Assembly (NCBI GenBank): GCA_039798005.1 | Contig: JBDKGV010000088.1 | Location: 1-13,386, forward strand | DNA from: JBDKGV01 sp039798005 | GTDB lineage: Bacteria; Fibrobacterota; Fibrobacteria; UBA5070 | DNA length: 13,386 nucleotides | Reading direction: 5' to 3' | Shown here: in pieces, positions 1 through 6,490 of the stretch | Numbering within the stretch: the stretch's first letter is position 1 | Layout: each line of letters opens with the position of its first letter | Made by a program: the position numbers and the translations under genes | The notes under the pieces: generated by a model | What the model was told of the DNA's origin: nothing | What the model saw: the letters and a program-made list of their open reading frames with translations, nothing else | Databases searched by the model: none

Positions 1-22
1 AAGATCAATCCCGTTCATCCCC

Positions 23-49
23 TTGATCCCCGTTGTCACCGGATATATT
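23..49 (+). promoter_or_regulatory. Possible promoter of the phosphoesterase gene
   Basis: A TTGATC hexamer (23-28) and a TATATT hexamer (44-49, five of six matches to TATAAT) are separated by 15 nt and lie just before the ATG at 57. Only 7 nt separate the -10-like box from the start codon and no Shine-Dalgarno is visible, so a transcript from here would be leaderless or nearly so. The spacer is shorter than the ideal 17 nt, so the -35 box is doubtful. Confidence 0.3.
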
Positions 50-56
50 GATATCG

Positions 57-1955
57 ATGGGCCCATCCTTCCTGCGAATCCTGTTTGGCGGCATCCTTCT
101 TGCCACGTCGTCGTATGGCGCAGCCCTAGCGTGGCGGTTCGGAATCATCGCCGACACCCAATGGCCTGGCACCAGCCTTGCCGACAGCCTCTCGGGGTTT
201 CGCAACCCCAACGGCGTGGCCGTCGATCTCCTGCGCCAAATCAACCGGGAATTCATCGCTCGCGGCGTGCAGATGGTCTTGGCCACCGGCGACCTTTCGG
301 ACGCCAACCATCCTCGAGGCATCGAAACCCGAGCCACATGGACCCAGCCCCTGTACGATGCGGGAATCGGCTTCTTCCCGTTGCGTGGCAATCACGACGG
401 CTTGACCGGCACCGCCAGCCGATTCCTGTACGCCTTTCCGCAGACCCGCGACGGCAGCCACAACCGCACGCCTCCCGACGCCTTCGACTGGACCGACAGC
501 GCCACGCTTCACCCCGACTTCGCCACTGGCGTCCGCGCACCCTTTTCGCTTGGCTCCGGCTTTACCAGTCCAAGCCCGGCCTTGGGCGGATTGAGCTATG
601 CGTTCCAGCACCAAAGCGCCACCTTCTTGATGCTCGACCAGTTCACCTCTCCCGACGGCAGTGCAAACACCATCGCGTCGCAGCTTGGATGGCTGGACAG
701 CACCTTGGCAAAACGCCCCACAGGAACCCATGCCTTTGTGCTGGGCCACAAGGGGCTGATCACTCCAAGCCACCCGGACAACCTGTTCGGCGCGACTCCC
801 GACCAGGACTCCGCATCGCAACACCGCTTCCTGCGATCCTTGTCCAAGAATGGCGTCCGGCTGTACTTCAATGGGCACGACCATATCCAGGACAGGGCCC
901 TGATCACCACCCCGGACGACACGGCAACCACGGTGCACACGGTGACCATCGGATCTGCCAGTTACAAGTTTTACACGCCCTTGAGCGCACCGATGGATGT
1001 GCTTTACGACCTTGCAAACACCACCCGCATGAGCCGCACCCCCATCGCGCAGGAACTCGACCGTTTCACGTTTTCCATCGTCACCGTGGACGGCCCGCGC
1101 GTGGAGGTGGAGACATGGAGCGCCCCTTCCGGGCAGGTCGGCGGCACCGTCACCTCGACCCCCGATCTCACTGGAAAATGGTCCTTGCGCGAACGCTACG
1201 GATACGCCCTCAACGGCCGGTCGTTCACGATCCTCCAAGGGACTTCATACCGGCAAATCAGCGATTCGGGCCTTGGAACGCGTATGCGCATCCTTGGAGG
1301 CACCAACACCTGCACCGGCAAGGAATACGCCGGCATCCCCTTCGCGCAGCACGTGACCACCGGCTGGAGCCGCTCCCAAGGCAACGTCAGCGCCACCTTC
1401 AGCCTGTGGGGGATGGAGTGCGGCATGGGCGACTTCGCCACGCCGCGGTATGCCCTCTCGCTTTCCCTGGACAGCACCGCTTCGCTCGAGGATGCGCTCG
1501 CTGGCCGTCTGTGCATGGGACGTCTGGAGGATTCGACATGGATCCGGGGCGCCGGCAACGACTCCGCAACGCGACTTCCGCAGGCACGTCCCTGGCAGGA
1601 CACCGACCCGATCGGAACCTGGGGCGTCGACACCGCGACCCGCCGCATCTGGGCCGTGCTGGACCGGGGCGGAAATCTTGCCATCCGACCTGCCGATGCG
1701 CTTGCCGCCTCGGTCCTGTCACGCAGAAGCCCTCCCTCCCCCAACCTGAGCGGCTCGCTCCTGCAACTGCCTTCGCAGTACGCGAATCTGCCCGTCACCG
1801 TCGAGCTCGTCTCCTTGGACGGTCGGCTCCTGACTCGCTTCACGACCCGGCAGGCTCCGGTGCCGCTGCCGTCCTTCGGGGCACGGATGCGCCTCGTGCG
1901 GATCACGGCGCCCGGCCTGCGCCCGGCCGTGCTGAAATACCTGTGCCAGCCATAG
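57..1955 (+). CDS. Secreted calcineurin-like metallophosphoesterase with C-terminal sorting-like module
   Basis: Predicted 632-aa exported metal-dependent phosphoesterase; substrate unknown. Residues 1-25 form a signal peptide (hydrophobic 7-20, likely cut near AALA). The calcineurin-like domain spans about 27-350, with D33-T-Q35, GDLSD (78-82), GNHD (111-114), GH (230-231) and GHDH (273-276) supplying the usual two-metal ligands. The first motif is DxQ rather than DxH. Residues about 370-500 form an unrecognised beta-rich domain with Cys419, Cys455, Cys459 and Cys486. Residues about 560-632 hold a short strand-rich module (VELVSLDGRLLT) resembling FCB-group sorting or FlgD-like tails. The ATG at 57 is preferred to an in-frame TTG at 33 because it places the signal peptide at the very N-terminus. 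No Shine-Dalgarno is visible. The next gene, 136 bp downstream, encodes another exported protein with a similar tail. Confidence 0.85.
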   Translation: MGPSFLRILFGGILLATSSYGAALAWRFGIIADTQWPGTSLADSLSGFRNPNGVAVDLLRQINREFIARGVQMVLATGDLSDANHPRGIETRATWTQPLYDAGIGFFPLRGNHDGLTGTASRFLYAFPQTRDGSHNRTPPDAFDWTDSATLHPDFATGVRAPFSLGSGFTSPSPALGGLSYAFQHQSATFLMLDQFTSPDGSANTIASQLGWLDSTLAKRPTGTHAFVLGHKGLITPSHPDNLFGATPDQDSASQHRFLRSLSKNGVRLYFNGHDHIQDRALITTPDDTATTVHTVTIGSASYKFYTPLSAPMDVLYDLANTTRMSRTPIAQELDRFTFSIVTVDGPRVEVETWSAPSGQVGGTVTSTPDLTGKWSLRERYGYALNGRSFTILQGTSYRQISDSGLGTRMRILGGTNTCTGKEYAGIPFAQHVTTGWSRSQGNVSATFSLWGMECGMGDFATPRYALSLSLDSTASLEDALAGRLCMGRLEDSTWIRGAGNDSATRLPQARPWQDTDPIGTWGVDTATRRIWAVLDRGGNLAIRPADALAASVLSRRSPPSPNLSGSLLQLPSQYANLPVTVELVSLDGRLLTRFTTRQAPVPLPSFGARMRLVRITAPGLRPAVLKYLCQP

Positions 1956-2057
1956 TCGATCCCGATGCAACTCGACGGCAACAGCCGTGGCTGCCGCGAA
2001 ATCCTGCATAGGCTCGATCGAATCCCCTCTGCCTTCAGTTCGGACGAGAAATACGGC

Positions 2058-2087
2058 TTGCCCCCCTTGGAATCCCCCCTATTTTTG
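2058..2087 (+). promoter_or_regulatory. Possible Bacteroidota-like promoter before the 2092 gene
   Basis: TTG at 2058-2060 is followed after 19 nt by TATTTTTG at 2080-2087, which fits the Bacteroidota consensus TTG-N(17-23)-TAnnTTTG. It can also be read as a weak sigma70 pair, TTGCCC and TATTTT, with a 16-nt spacer. The element ends 4 nt before the ATG at 2092, so transcription would start at or next to the start codon. The rest of the spacer (1956-2057) shows no clear terminator or RNA. Confidence 0.4.
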
Positions 2088-2091
2088 ACGG

Positions 2092-3444
2092 ATGCTTCCC
2101 TCCGTGATTCTCCCGATCCTCGCTTCCGCCAACCTTTTCCTCACGCCCCAGGACCCCGAACCTTGGGAACACTTGGTGCCGGATCTCGATGCACGCATCG
2201 CCGACAGCCTCAACACCGCGCCGCTGCGCTGCATCTCCGTCGTCAAGAACATCGGCGGGAAGGTGGTGGGCTCCGACACCACCGACCATTGGATCGACGG
2301 ACGCGGACGCTGCCGGACCAGCCGCACTTGGAAATACGGCTCGACCACGGACCTGCGCGTTCTGAACGAATGGGGCATCCACGCAGGCCTTCCCAACGAC
2401 AGCAGCCGCCTTGAACTCAGTGGCTCCGAGGTTCGCACTGAATTCCAGTCGACTCCGCAGGACCCCAACCTGCGCATCACCCGGCGTACGAACGGCACAG
2501 CCTCGGGTCTCTTTGCTGACACCCTCGTCTTGGTCCGTGGCCCCCAAGGACGGCTCCTCTCTCGAAGTCAGAAGTGGAGCCGCAAGGTCGACAGTCTTTG
2601 GGCCGACTTCGATACTGCCGGCTCGATCACCCGTTGGCGCATCCGCACCGAGAACGGCTGGGGCTATCCTTCCACGACCCACTTCCCTCTTTGGGAAGGC
2701 AACCTGCTCAAGCGCGATTCATCCATCGAAATCCACGGGGGCGCGGCCGACGAGGAGATCAGGACGATCCAGCACCTGCGCTGCACCTGGAGCGATTCGC
2801 TCCTGAGCGGCTGCACGACTCCGGACGTGCCCACCGACACGTCCGTGGTGTCATGGGACTGGAACTTCCGCACCTACTACAGCCACAAATCCGATCGACA
2901 ACGCGGACCCTTCCACCTCATCGACACCGTGAGGATTCGGCGCGACGCCTCCGGCCATCCTCTCGAGTTGTACAGCACGACAGGCTCCACCCTGCACAAG
3001 ACATGGGACGCCCAAGGACGCCTGCTCTCGACGCGCAGGATTTACGGATCGTCCCTGCTGGTCGACAGTCTGGAATACGAGGGAACTTCTCCACTGCCTT
3101 CCCTGCAGCGCACCGGGACCACCTACGGCCTCGGTACAGCCCCATTGTCCTGGGACTCCGTCACGACCTGGAGTTGGTCCACCACGTCCCTCTCCGGCAT
3201 CTCGGCACGCCGCACCACCAACCTTTACTCCCATCTGGAGGGGCGTACCCTGAGGATCGAGGGCCTGACGGGAAGCGCGACCTTGCGACTATCGGACCTG
3301 TCCGGACATGTGCTCACCCAAGTCGAGACGGACGGCCAGGACGCGCGGATCAAACTGCCTGCCGGTTCCCGCATGCTGATCTGGGACGTCCGCGACGCCC
3401 GCGGATCCGTGATCGGCCAAGGGCGCCTGCCCGCCTTGCGCTGA
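2092..3444 (+). CDS. Putative exported protein with YD-like strands and C-terminal sorting-like module
   Basis: This 450-aa protein was not matched to a named family. A hydrophobic N-terminus (residues 1-18) resembles a short signal peptide but has no Lys or Arg in its n-region. The body is rich in Trp, Ser, Thr and Arg and alternates polar and aromatic residues as in beta-sheet. Several stretches resemble YD/RHS strands, with a D-x-x-G-[RH] turn followed by LLS or PLE and an aromatic strand, for example DAQGRLLSTRRIYG and DASGHPLELY. Residues about 383-450 form a tail module (LRLSDLSGHVLT, then KLPAGSRMLIWDV) like that of the preceding phosphoesterase. An in-frame TGA lies just upstream at 2086-2088, so the ATG at 2092 is the first possible start. 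No Shine-Dalgarno is seen. A surface-exposed role is inferred only. Confidence 0.75.
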   Translation: MLPSVILPILASANLFLTPQDPEPWEHLVPDLDARIADSLNTAPLRCISVVKNIGGKVVGSDTTDHWIDGRGRCRTSRTWKYGSTTDLRVLNEWGIHAGLPNDSSRLELSGSEVRTEFQSTPQDPNLRITRRTNGTASGLFADTLVLVRGPQGRLLSRSQKWSRKVDSLWADFDTAGSITRWRIRTENGWGYPSTTHFPLWEGNLLKRDSSIEIHGGAADEEIRTIQHLRCTWSDSLLSGCTTPDVPTDTSVVSWDWNFRTYYSHKSDRQRGPFHLIDTVRIRRDASGHPLELYSTTGSTLHKTWDAQGRLLSTRRIYGSSLLVDSLEYEGTSPLPSLQRTGTTYGLGTAPLSWDSVTTWSWSTTSLSGISARRTTNLYSHLEGRTLRIEGLTGSATLRLSDLSGHVLTQVETDGQDARIKLPAGSRMLIWDVRDARGSVIGQGRLPALR

Positions 3445-3505
3445 CCGGTCGCGCAACACCCCGGCAACACGTCGGGCGGTGCGGAATCCTACCTTGTCGC
3501 CCACC

Positions 3506-4660
3506 ATGGCCTACCCACAGATCCGTACCGACTTCACCAAGGTCCCCGCCCCCTGCTACGTCTTGGACGAGGCGCGCCTGCGCGCCAACCTCCAGACCTT
3601 GGATCGCGTGCAAAAGGAGGCCGGCGTCAAGGTCATCTGCGCCCTCAAGGGCTACTCCTTCTGGCGCTCCTTCCCGCTGGTGCGTGAATATCTCCCGGGT
3701 GCCACTGCAAGCTCCCTCAACGAGGCGCTGCTTGCCCACGGGGAGATGAAGGGCGAGGTCCACGTGTACGCGCCCGCCTACGCTCCGGAGGAAATGGGAC
3801 AGATCCTGTCCCTGGCCGGCCACATCACCTTCAACAGCTTCTCGCAGTGGGAACGCTTCCGCGAGGAGACCCTGGCCCATCCCGGAAAGCCATCCCCCGG
3901 CATCCGCGTGAACCCCGAGTACAGCCAGGTGGAAACCGACCTCTACAACCCCTGCGCTCCCTTCTCCCGCCTGGGCGTCACCCGCGCACAGTTCCGCGAA
4001 GACATGCTCGAGGGGATCGAGGGCCTGCACGTGCACGCCCTGTGCGAGCAGAACTCCGACGCCTTCGAGGGCCTTCTCGGGGCTTTCGAGGAGAAGTTCG
4101 GACAATTCCTGTCAAACATGAAATGGGTCAACTTCGGCGGTGGCCACCATATCACCCGCGAGGACTACGACCACGACCTCCTGGTGCGCCTCCTGAAGGG
4201 CTTCCGCGAGCGCCATCCCCATCTGGAAGTGATCCTGGAACCGGGCGAGGCCGTGGGCTGGCAGACCGGCGAGCTTGTGGCCACGGTGCTGGACATCGTG
4301 CACAACGGCATGGACGTGGTGCTCCTGGACGTCTCCCCCAACGCCCACATGCCCGACTGCCTGGAGATGCCCTACCGTCCCGGCATCCTGGGCGGGTTCG
4401 ATGCGGGCGAGAAAGCCCACACCTACCGTTTGGGCGGAGGCACCTGCCTTGCGGGCGACGTTCTGGGCGACTGGTCCTTCGAGACGCCGCTCTCGGTGGG
4501 TGACCGGATCGTGTTCCTGGACATGATCCACTACACCATGGTCAAGACCACCTTCTTCAACGGCGTGAAGCACCCCGCCATCGCCACCTGGAAGGAATCG
4601 GGCGCCCTGGAGATCCACCAGAGCTTTTCCTACCAGCAGTTCAAGGACAAGCTGGGATAA
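3506..4660 (+). CDS. nspC: Carboxynorspermidine/carboxyspermidine decarboxylase
   Basis: PLP-dependent fold-type III decarboxylase that removes CO2 from carboxynorspermidine or carboxyspermidine to give norspermidine or spermidine, in the cytoplasm. The 384-aa length fits the family. The N-terminal PAPCYVLDEARL leads to the PLP Schiff-base lysine K48 in ICALKGYS. Other motifs are HALCE (177-181), GGGHH (211-215), phosphate-binding EPGEA (245-249), the likely catalytic Cys314 in GGGTCLAGD, and Y343 in MIHYTMVK near the cofactor. An in-frame GTG at 3479 would add nine residues, but the ATG at 3506 matches family starts better. A TACCTT hexamer ends 10 nt before this ATG and there is no Shine-Dalgarno. 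The gene lies 61 bp after the exported-protein gene and may have its own promoter. Carboxynorspermidine dehydrogenase is absent from the window. Confidence 0.95.
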   Translation: MAYPQIRTDFTKVPAPCYVLDEARLRANLQTLDRVQKEAGVKVICALKGYSFWRSFPLVREYLPGATASSLNEALLAHGEMKGEVHVYAPAYAPEEMGQILSLAGHITFNSFSQWERFREETLAHPGKPSPGIRVNPEYSQVETDLYNPCAPFSRLGVTRAQFREDMLEGIEGLHVHALCEQNSDAFEGLLGAFEEKFGQFLSNMKWVNFGGGHHITREDYDHDLLVRLLKGFRERHPHLEVILEPGEAVGWQTGELVATVLDIVHNGMDVVLLDVSPNAHMPDCLEMPYRPGILGGFDAGEKAHTYRLGGGTCLAGDVLGDWSFETPLSVGDRIVFLDMIHYTMVKTTFFNGVKHPAIATWKESGALEIHQSFSYQQFKDKLG

Positions 4661-4662
4661 AA

Positions 4663-4693
4663 CGGAATCTGTCTAAAACACAGGGAGATTCCG
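4663..4693. repeat. 8-bp inverted repeat just after nspC
   Basis: CGGAATCT (4663-4670) and AGATTCCG (4686-4693) are perfect inverted arms around a 15-nt loop, starting 2 nt after the nspC stop codon. No T-run follows, so it is a weak terminator candidate at best. It overlaps the left end of the larger structured element. Confidence 0.45.
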
Positions 4694-4751
4694 GCACCCG
4701 CCGCCTGCGGCGTCGCCGGGCTGCCTGCCAAGCCTCCTCGCCGTTTCCTCG

Positions 4752-4772
4752 AGACGCCCCGTCGGGGCGTCT
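4752..4772. repeat. 9-bp GC-rich hairpin
   Basis: AGACGCCCC (4752-4760) and GGGGCGTCT (4764-4772) pair perfectly across a GTC loop. There is no downstream T-tract on either strand, so it is not a classical intrinsic terminator. It sits in the core of the structured element. Confidence 0.6.
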
Positions 4773-4840
4773 GTACGGGGCTGCGGGGTCATTGGGCAAA
4801 GCCGGCATCCCTGGTGCGGCGCGAGGATCCCCACCCCCAA

Positions 4841-4879
4841 TTTGACAGAATCCGTCAAATATCCTTTGATGGATTCCGT
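4841..4879 (+). repeat. Degenerate 15-bp direct repeat, two copies
   Basis: TTTGACAGAATCCGT (4841-4855) and TTTGATGGATTCCGT (4865-4879) match at 12 of 15 positions with a 24-bp period. The first copy is also part of a 7-bp inverted repeat, ATTTGAC at 4840-4846 with GTCAAAT at 4854-4860. Tandem half-sites of this kind can be regulator binding sites or decayed repeat ends. Confidence 0.4.
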
Positions 4880-4886
4880 GCGGATC

Positions 4887-4912
4887 CTTGTTTTCAGCAC
4901 ACTGAAAACAAG
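4887..4912. repeat. Perfect 11-bp palindrome with 4-nt centre
   Basis: CTTGTTTTCAG (4887-4897) and CTGAAAACAAG (4902-4912) are exact inverted arms around CACA. The T-run and A-run lie inside the stem and not after it, so this looks more like a dyad operator or small cruciform than an intrinsic terminator. It stands between two convergent genes, so no obvious promoter is there to be controlled. Confidence 0.55.
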
Positions 4913-4942
4913 TGCACATTCCATGAATCCATTTCAACATGA

Positions 4943-4964
4943 TGACGGGAATTTTCACCCGTCA
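4943..4964. repeat. 7-bp inverted repeat in the convergent spacer
   Basis: TGACGGG (4943-4949) and CCCGTCA (4958-4964) flank AATTTTCA. It lies about 90 nt beyond the stop codon of the - strand lipoprotein gene. It could mark the 3' end of that transcript but has no strong U-tract. Nothing else was recognised in 4965-5053. Confidence 0.35.
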
Positions 4965-5053
4965 GAACAGATGCTCCACGGCATTCCCGCCGTATTCTCA
5001 CGGGGAGGTCGCCGAATTCCATCGGGGTTCTCGATATCCGCGAATGCCCCCCG

Positions 5054-5656
5054 TCAGGGCTTGTCCAGCACCAGCGGACACCCCTCACCCTCCTCCTGGG
5101 CTCGCGGAGTGCTTTCTCCCTTGGCGGCGCGACGAAGTGCGGCCTCCACCACGAATTGTCCCGATTCGTCCATGGCCTCGGCAGGTCCGTCATAGCGCCA
5201 TTTGCCGTCGGCACCGACCACCAAGGCCCACGGGATCCGGATCACCTTCGCACGACGCGCCAGTTCGCCCACGGAATCCAGCAGAACCTGGTTTGCCAGC
5301 CGCGTCTCCTTGAGCCAGGAATTGATGTCCCCGGCCCGCAGCGCCTGCCCTTTGGGGGAGGAGGCGATCATCACCATGGCCGCCTTGCGATCGTCGCGCA
5401 AGGCCTTTTCCAGTTCCCGCAGAAGACCACCGGGCTGCGAAGCGTCCTGCACCAGACCGCAGGTCGGATCGACGAACAGGAAGACCACATCCTGACCCGT
5501 CCAGTGAAGTCGGGAAAGGGTGTCCCCGTCGGAGGTCGGAAGGCGGAAACTCCCCAGGATGTCCTGGTCCGGAGCTGGCATGGTTGAACGGCATCCGGAA
5601 AGGAGGAGCCCCCCGCACGCCAAGGCGACCAAGGGCAGACGCATCAAGGCGATCAT
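5054..5656 (-). CDS. Thioredoxin-fold (redoxin-like) lipoprotein
   Basis: Predicted 200-aa lipoprotein. A hydrophobic signal sequence ends in lipobox LLSGC with lipidated Cys22. The rest resembles the AhpC/TSA-TlpA fold: strand VVFLFVDPTCG (57-67), a helix, strand AAMVMIASS (92-100), then I141-P142 with WALVVGADGKWRYDG, matching the cis-Pro loop and final strands of redoxins. The active-site loop has one cysteine (Cys66 in DPTCG) and no CxxC. A second cysteine, Cys193, sits in the tail GCPLVLDKP. It may therefore be a peroxiredoxin-like thiol protein or a non-catalytic relative. The ATG at 5656-5654 overlaps the xthA stop as ATGA, suggesting translational coupling. An in-frame ATG at 5644 is an alternative start with a better signal-peptide n-region (MRLPL). 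Confidence 0.75.
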   Translation of the reverse strand: MIALMRLPLVALACGGLLLSGCRSTMPAPDQDILGSFRLPTSDGDTLSRLHWTGQDVVFLFVDPTCGLVQDASQPGGLLRELEKALRDDRKAAMVMIASSPKGQALRAGDINSWLKETRLANQVLLDSVGELARRAKVIRIPWALVVGADGKWRYDGPAEAMDESGQFVVEAALRRAAKGESTPRAQEEGEGCPLVLDKP

Positions 5657-6423
5657 CGCAGTTCCAGACCGATCGGACAGTGGTCGGACCCCATTTGATC
5701 GGGCTCATGCCAGGCGCGACGCACCGATGGCCACAGGGCCTCGTTGACCGCGGCGTAATCGATGCGCCAGCCGTGGTTCTTCGCGCGCACGCCGGGCCGG
5801 TTCGACCACCAGGTGAAGTGCTTGCCTTCGTCCGGATGGAAGCGCCGGAAGCAGTCGGCAAAGCCCGCATCGAAGTAGTCGGACAATTTCTGTCGTTCCA
5901 CCGGCAGGAACCCGATCGAATTCCTGTTGCCGACCGGATCGGCGATGTCGATGGCGTGATGACAAATGTTGTAGTCACCCAGGAAGGCGACCGACAGGCC
6001 CTGCTCGACCATTCCGGCATGCCACTGTCGGGCACGATCCCAGTAGGCGAGCTTCATGGCGAAGGCCTCCTCGCTCTTGCCGCCGTTGGGCACGTACGAT
6101 CCGATCACCCTCAGATTGTCCACGGCGACGGTGATCACGCGCCCTTCGCGGTCGACATCCTCCATGCCGCACCCGGTGGAGAACTCGACCTTCCCCAAGC
6201 CTTCGCGCACCCATGCCGCCACGCCCGAATAGCCCTTCTTCTCAGCGGAGAGGAAATGGCTGCGGTAGCCGGGCATCTCGACCAGATCCTGATCGAGCTG
6301 GTGCGGTTCGGCGCGCAACTCCTGGATCAGGACGATGTCGGCGTCGCTCCTGGTGAACCAGTCGCGAAAGTGGGTCTTGGCGCAGGCGCGCAGTCCGTTG
6401 ACGTTCCATGAGACGATTTTCAC
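5653..6423 (-). CDS. xthA: Exodeoxyribonuclease III / AP endonuclease
   Basis: Predicted 256-aa metal-dependent 3'-5' exonuclease and AP endonuclease of base-excision repair, slightly shorter than the E. coli enzyme (268 aa). Family motifs are complete: KIVSWNVNGLRA at the N-terminus (N7), LIQELR (E35), GSYVPNGG (Y110), GDYNIC (D150, N152), HGWRIDY (218-223), and terminal GSDHCPIGLEL (D248, H249). The GTG at 6423 is chosen because homologues begin at KIVSWN. An ATG at 6492 would add 23 residues, overlap the divergent gene and add no family sequence. No Shine-Dalgarno precedes the GTG, and TACCTT ends 7 nt before it on the - strand. The stop overlaps the start of the downstream lipoprotein gene by ATGA. 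Confidence 0.95.
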   Translation of the reverse strand: MKIVSWNVNGLRACAKTHFRDWFTRSDADIVLIQELRAEPHQLDQDLVEMPGYRSHFLSAEKKGYSGVAAWVREGLGKVEFSTGCGMEDVDREGRVITVAVDNLRVIGSYVPNGGKSEEAFAMKLAYWDRARQWHAGMVEQGLSVAFLGDYNICHHAIDIADPVGNRNSIGFLPVERQKLSDYFDAGFADCFRRFHPDEGKHFTWWSNRPGVRAKNHGWRIDYAAVNEALWPSVRRAWHEPDQMGSDHCPIGLELR

Positions 6424-6470
6424 AAACAGGAAGGTACCAATCGCGGGACTCCTCAAACGCCACGGAATTG

Positions 6471-6479
6471 TGGTACACT
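6471..6479 (+). promoter_or_regulatory. Possible extended -10 of the diguanylate cyclase gene
   Basis: TGGTACACT (6471-6479) fits an extended -10 (TGn then TACACT, four of six matches). It ends 11 nt before the ATG at 6491, so the leader would be a few nucleotides long. It lies in the 67-bp gap between the divergent xthA and cyclase starts. No convincing -35 box was found. Confidence 0.3.
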
Positions 6480-6490
6480 CATCGAAGCAC

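Larger units (their letters stand above)
4662..4856. repeat. Structured intergenic element with imperfect terminal inverted repeats
   Basis: The left end reads ACGGAATCTGTCTAAA (4662-4677). The reverse complement of the right end (4841-4855) reads ACGGATTCTGTCAAA, differing by one substitution and one missing base. Between them is a GC-rich core of about 160 bp with two good hairpins: 4691-4719 (5-bp outer and 6-bp inner stems around a CT loop) and 4752-4772 (9-bp stem, GTC loop). No ORF in it looks real. The layout resembles a MITE or REP-type repeat, but there is no convincing target-site duplication and only one copy is in the window. A structured RNA or a 3' processing signal for nspC are alternatives. 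Confidence 0.4.

Noticed and set aside
126..1238. 370-codon - strand frame opposite the phosphoesterase
   Set aside because: It is antisense to a well-supported gene and shows no recognisable domain.
23..2011. 662-codon open frame overlapping the phosphoesterase in another frame
   Set aside because: Composition is Arg/Pro/His-rich with no motif; the frame starting at 57 carries a signal peptide and all phosphoesterase motifs.
3479..3505. GTG at 3479 as the nspC start
   Set aside because: It adds nine residues not expected in the family; the ATG at 3506 gives the usual length and N-terminus.
4887..4912. Reading the 11-bp palindrome as an intrinsic terminator
   Set aside because: The T-run lies inside the stem and no T-tract follows on either strand.
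4842..5195. 117-codon + strand frame in the nspC-lipoprotein spacer
   Set aside because: It runs into the antisense of the lipoprotein gene, has no Shine-Dalgarno and crosses the palindrome; it looks non-coding.
6335..6490. Upstream start at 6335 for the diguanylate cyclase
   Set aside because: It would overlap the xthA coding region on the other strand by about 90 bp and adds sequence without features.
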